From: an uncultured Clostridium sp. | GTDB lineage: Bacteria > Bacillota > Clostridia > Clostridiales > Clostridiaceae | Assembly: GCA_900547475.1 (NCBI GenBank) | Contig: URGW01000035.1 | Coordinates: 1 to 44,079 of the forward strand | DNA length: 44,079 bases | Direction of reading: 5' to 3' | Part shown: piece by piece, positions 41,254 to 44,079 of the stretch | Layout: the number at the start of each line of letters is the position of its first letter | How positions within the stretch are numbered: position 1 is the stretch's first letter | The notes under the pieces: generated by a model | Seen by the model: only the letters and a program-made list of their open reading frames with translations | What the model was told of the DNA's origin: nothing | The model's database searches: none | Translations under genes and position numbers: made by a program

Positions 41254-41294
41254 GCCTCCGGGGTCAATCCAAATTTTGGATTGACCCCGGAGGC
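41254..41294. repeat. GC-rich perfect inverted repeat between cobU and cobS
   Basis: GCCTCCGGGGTCAATCCAAA pairs with its exact complement across a single T, giving a 20-bp perfect stem. Pairing continues imperfectly outward (TGGGTGT/GCTCCCA). GC content is far above everything around it. It begins right after the cobU stop and ends before the cobS ribosome binding site. There is no U-tract on the minus strand, so it is not a standard terminator. Confidence 0.85.
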
Positions 41295-41301
41295 GCTCCC
41301 A

Positions 41302-41907
41302 TTATCTGGCTCTATCTTTATGATAAATTATATTACCATAAGAACATTCAACTACAATATCAGAAACCTCTGCTAACTTTCTATTTATAATTCCTATTTC
41401 TTTTCTAAAGCTTTCTGTATAGCAATCATATTGAATACTATCACTAAATAAATAATCCGATACTATAACTATATCGCCAGCTGCACTAATAATTTCTAAT
41501 ATTCCAGATAAAATATCCTCACTAACTTCCTTAAAAAAATCCTTTCCTTGAAACATATAATTTGTAACAAGGGATGTTATACTATCTATTAAAACAGTAT
41601 CCTCTTTTTGTATCATTTTAGAAACTTTAACCATATCCATTGTTTCTTCTATTGTATTAAATCCATATCCTTCTCTTTCTTTTAAATGATTTTCTATTCT
41701 TTTTAAATCTTCTAAATCATATGGATTCATGGTTGCTACATAATATAGTTTTCCATTTTTCTTTTTAAAAGGATTATCTAAATTTCTGGCTAAATCATCT
41801 TTATATTCTTTTAAACATATTTCAAAAGATTCATTTAATAATTTAGCTAAATTTTGTGCAAACATTGATTTTCCACTTTTAGCTCCACCAACTACTAAAG
41901 CAATCAT
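41302..41907 (-). CDS. cobU: CobU-like adenosylcobinamide kinase/guanylyltransferase
   Basis: A 201-aa P-loop protein with GGAKSGKS at 7-14, the YVATMNPYDLEDLKRIENHLKERE stretch that includes the histidine guanylylated in CobU, and VLIDSITSLVTN. The C-terminal part is divergent: it has SDYLFSD where CobU has SNEVGxGIVP, and ends ECSYGNIIYHKDRAR. The missing C-terminal features are present in the 125-aa protein encoded at 39997. It is 8 bp after cobT. Confidence 0.85.
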   Translation of the reverse strand: MIALVVGGAKSGKSMFAQNLAKLLNESFEICLKEYKDDLARNLDNPFKKKNGKLYYVATMNPYDLEDLKRIENHLKEREGYGFNTIEETMDMVKVSKMIQKEDTVLIDSITSLVTNYMFQGKDFFKEVSEDILSGILEIISAAGDIVIVSDYLFSDSIQYDCYTESFRKEIGIINRKLAEVSDIVVECSYGNIIYHKDRAR

Positions 41908-41915
41908 ATTAACTC

Positions 41916-43010
41916 CTAAACTATATAATTTTCTTCTCCTCTAACCTCATCTAAATAATCATCATTTATTTCTGCTTCATCAAAAGTAGCCATATTATTC
42001 ATCATGGCTAAACTAAATTCAACTATAGAAAATGCTATTGGACACCCACTTCCTTCTCCTAATCGCATATCCAAATTAACCATAGGCTCTAAATTTAATT
42101 CTCTCATTGCAATATTATAACCAATCTCTTTAGAGCAATGTGATGGTATTAAATACTCTCTTACTAATGGATTTATCCTTACTGCTGCTAATGCTGCAAC
42201 TGATGAAATAAATCCATCTATAACTACAGGTAACTTATAATAAGAAGCTCCTAAAAAAACACCAATCATTCCTGCTATGTCAAATCCACCAACCTTAGCA
42301 ACTACATCAATAGGATCATTTCTATCAGGTTCATTAACTTTAATAGCTTCTGATACTACCCATTTTTTCTTTTCAAATGCATCTTTAGTTATTCCTGCAC
42401 CTTTTCCAACTGCCTCTTCAACAGAGCATCCAGTTAAGCTTACAAGAACAGAACTACTTGTTGTTGTATTTCCAATTCCCATCTCGCCAACACCTAATAT
42501 TTTGTATCCTTCATCATGAGCCTTCTTTGTCATTTCTATCCCTATATTAATTGCTTTTACACATTCATCATAGCTCATAGCTTGTCCCTTAACTATATTA
42601 TAGGTTCCTTTTCTTATTTTTCTATCTATGGCACCAGGTATTTTTATGTCAGTATTTACTCCAATATCTACTACCTTTAAATCACAATTATTTTCTTTAG
42701 CAAGTACAGCTACCCCTGTTAACCCTCTTGAAAAGTTAATTGTCTGTGCTAATGTCACACTTTGAGGTGCTGAAGCAACTCCCTCTTCTACCACCCCATT
42801 ATCTGATGCCATTATAATAATACATTTTTTATTTATAGAATTTTTTATTTTCCCTGTAATTCCAGAAAGCTTTATTGCTATATCTTCTAATTTCCCTAGA
42901 CTTCCTAAAGGCTTTGCCAATGAATCAACTCTTATTTTAGCCTCTAACATAGCTTGCTTATTTAAATCACTTGTATTATCAATTATATATTTTAATTTTT
43001 CATCTTCCAT
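41916..43010 (-). CDS. cobT: Nicotinate-nucleotide-dimethylbenzimidazole phosphoribosyltransferase CobT
   Basis: The 364-aa enzyme has the CobT layout: KPLGSLGKLEDIAIKLSGI near the start, MASDNGVVEEGVASAPQSVT, GEMGIGNTTTSS, and the C-terminal LGEGSGCPI with the catalytic glutamate. It makes alpha-ribazole phosphate from the lower-ligand base and nicotinate mononucleotide. It is first in the operon. Confidence 0.97.
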   Translation of the reverse strand: MEDEKLKYIIDNTSDLNKQAMLEAKIRVDSLAKPLGSLGKLEDIAIKLSGITGKIKNSINKKCIIIMASDNGVVEEGVASAPQSVTLAQTINFSRGLTGVAVLAKENNCDLKVVDIGVNTDIKIPGAIDRKIRKGTYNIVKGQAMSYDECVKAINIGIEMTKKAHDEGYKILGVGEMGIGNTTTSSSVLVSLTGCSVEEAVGKGAGITKDAFEKKKWVVSEAIKVNEPDRNDPIDVVAKVGGFDIAGMIGVFLGASYYKLPVVIDGFISSVAALAAVRINPLVREYLIPSHCSKEIGYNIAMRELNLEPMVNLDMRLGEGSGCPIAFSIVEFSLAMMNNMATFDEAEINDDYLDEVRGEENYIV

Positions 43011-43054
43011 GATTCCACCCCAATTATTTATTTGAAATACCTTCTTTTTTTGTT

Positions 43055-43084
43055 ATAATACTTTATTATTTGTTTAAATGTCAA
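43055..43084 (-). promoter_or_regulatory. Sigma-A promoter of cobT operon
   Basis: TTGACA (43079-43084) and TATTAT (43055-43060) are 18 bp apart on the minus strand, 45 bp before the cobT ATG. There is no riboswitch between promoter and gene. Confidence 0.7.
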
Positions 43085-43124
43085 CAATGGCATATTGAAA
43101 TACTTTTTCATTTAGGAGAACAAT

Positions 43125-43982
43125 ATGAACACTAGTTTAATAAAATTTTTAAAAACTGAACTTAAATGGAATATTCTAAACATCTCTTGTATAGAAAAAA
43201 TAGGTGGCCTTAGTAGTGAAAACTATAAAGTTTCTTATAATAACAATAATTATTTTGTTAAAATATGCACTGACAATTATCTTCATACTGATAGAAACAA
43301 TGAATTATCAGTAATAAATAAAGCAGAAGAACTAAATATAGCTCCTCATCTATACTATTTTTCTACTGAAACTGGGAATATGGTAAGCAGTTGGATTCAT
43401 GGAAATATGCCGTCCTTAACTGATTTTTCTTCAATAAAATTTTTACACAGACTTTCTGATTCTTTAAAAAGTTTTCATAGCTTAGAATGTGAAAAATACT
43501 TTAATCCTTTTGAGCATATAAGAAAAAGAATAACTATATGTAAAAACTTAGATCTTCATTTACCTGAATCTATAGATATGCTTCTAAATCATTTAAGCGC
43601 ATTAGAAATTAAGTTTACTAATGATCCTTTAATTAGACTTTGTCATAATGACTTAAATGCTTCAAATATTATTTTAAGTAATGATAATTTATATTTTGTA
43701 GATTATGAATACTCTTCTATGGGTGATGTTTTTTTTGATTTAGCAACTATTTCATGGTTTTTTACTGAAGATTCTCGAAAACAGTTATTAACTCTATACT
43801 TCGGAGAATTTAAAAATGAATATTATCAAAAGCTTTTAGACTATCTTTTTATAATCAAATTTTACAACGCCACTTGGTCCTTAGTTAAATCTTCATCTTC
43901 TAAATCTGACTATGATTATTTATCTGGAGCTAATATGATATTTAAAGAATTACTTGACCATAATTCTATAAGAAAATTTTAA
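43125..43982 (+). CDS. Choline/ethanolamine-kinase-like phosphotransferase
   Basis: A 285-aa protein of the APH/choline kinase (LicA-like) fold: GGLSSENYKV as nucleotide loop, Lys in YFVKICTD, the catalytic loop HNDLNASN and the metal-binding VDYEYSSMGDVFFDLA. It probably phosphorylates a small alcohol such as choline, ethanolamine or an amino alcohol. It is divergent from cobT with 114 bp between them. A role in making a phosphorylated precursor for B12 is conceivable, but a cell-surface choline role is equally possible. Its stop codon is the first base of the right repeat copy. A GGAGA site is present. Confidence 0.8.
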   Translation: MNTSLIKFLKTELKWNILNISCIEKIGGLSSENYKVSYNNNNYFVKICTDNYLHTDRNNELSVINKAEELNIAPHLYYFSTETGNMVSSWIHGNMPSLTDFSSIKFLHRLSDSLKSFHSLECEKYFNPFEHIRKRITICKNLDLHLPESIDMLLNHLSALEIKFTNDPLIRLCHNDLNASNIILSNDNLYFVDYEYSSMGDVFFDLATISWFFTEDSRKQLLTLYFGEFKNEYYQKLLDYLFIIKFYNATWSLVKSSSSKSDYDYLSGANMIFKELLDHNSIRKF

Positions 43983-44079
43983 CTAAATTATTCGTTACGT
44001 TTAGCGAAAAAATGAAATATTTATTTTCCAGGAAACGTGAAATTTTCACCTAGAATTTATATAATTGATTCCGTAAAGC
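43980..44079. repeat. Right copy of the window-flanking repeat (cut by the window end)
   Basis: From the stop codon of the kinase gene the sequence matches, in inverted orientation, the region next to csoR. TAACTAAATT, then ATTCGTTACGT against GTTCGTTATGT, then 75 identical bases (44005-44079 against 337-411). The other half of the palindrome presumably continues beyond the window. Confidence 0.85.

Noticed and set aside
1..44079. CRISPR array, prophage, insertion sequence, tRNA or rRNA
   Set aside because: No regularly spaced direct repeats, no transposase or phage protein, and no tRNA-like or rRNA sequence seen on either strand.

Overview
The window is strongly AT-rich, has tightly packed genes with GGAGG-type ribosome binding sites, and encodes typical low-GC Firmicute families: a nitrate reductase cluster of the Clostridium perfringens narABC kind, a uvsE endonuclease, zinc-dependent phospholipase C-like proteins and a B12 salvage operon. 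I read it as chromosomal DNA of a Clostridium sensu stricto species. I cannot name the species. I see no transposase, integrase, phage gene, CRISPR array, tRNA or rRNA.

Layout. (1) 1-1012: a gene-free stretch with a hairpin and a ~230-bp imperfect palindrome, then csoR and two short divergent features. (2) 1076-12322, all on the minus strand: an anaerobic nitrate reduction and molybdenum cofactor block. Transcription runs narA, narB, narC, mobB, a Moco riboswitch, moeA, mobA, mogA, a second MoeA-like gene, moaC, moaA and a MOSC gene; a TDT-family anion channel gene follows with its own promoter. narA and the TDT gene have near-identical Crp/Fnr-type operators placed exactly 41.5 bp upstream of a predicted start site. 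(3) 12537-19731: two paralogous short-chain dehydrogenases, a BFD-like [2Fe-2S] protein, NudC, an EF-G/TetM-like GTPase, a phospholipase C-like protein and UV endonuclease UvsE. (4) 19811-26560: a lipoprotein/response regulator/histidine kinase operon, an orphan HipA-like kinase, a GntR (YtrA-like) regulator with its membrane protein under a 43-bp perfect palindrome, and a 45-aa Cys/His mini-protein. (5) 26711-31400: a GntP-type permease and a CUT1 sugar ABC transporter without its ATPase. (6) 31755-43010, minus strand: adenosylcobalamin salvage and nucleotide-loop assembly. cobT-cobU-cobS-(short cobU-like) is followed by a terminator, then cobC-cbiB-cobD, then a consensus promoter and a cobalamin riboswitch, then btuF-btuC-btuD, a PP-loop ATPase and cobQ. 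(7) 43125-43982: a choline-kinase-like phosphotransferase, followed directly by an inverted copy of the repeat found at the left end of the window.

How it fits together. Nitrate reductase needs molybdopterin. The riboswitch between mobB and moeA would let cofactor level tune moeA and the genes after it, while an Fnr/Crp-like activator would switch on the reductase and the anion channel together. The B12 block imports corrinoids (BtuFCD), amidates cobyric acid precursors (CobQ), makes aminopropanol phosphate from threonine phosphate (CobD), attaches it (CbiB), activates it with GTP (CobU) and joins alpha-ribazole (CobT, CobS, CobC). No corrin-ring genes are in the window, so either they lie elsewhere or the organism salvages.

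The observations I would follow first are the twin class-II-type operators linking a TDT channel to nitrate reduction, the Moco riboswitch with its tetraloop/receptor, the two complementary CobU-like proteins, the exceptional GC-rich hairpin between cobU and cobS, and the repeat whose two copies begin exactly at stop codons.
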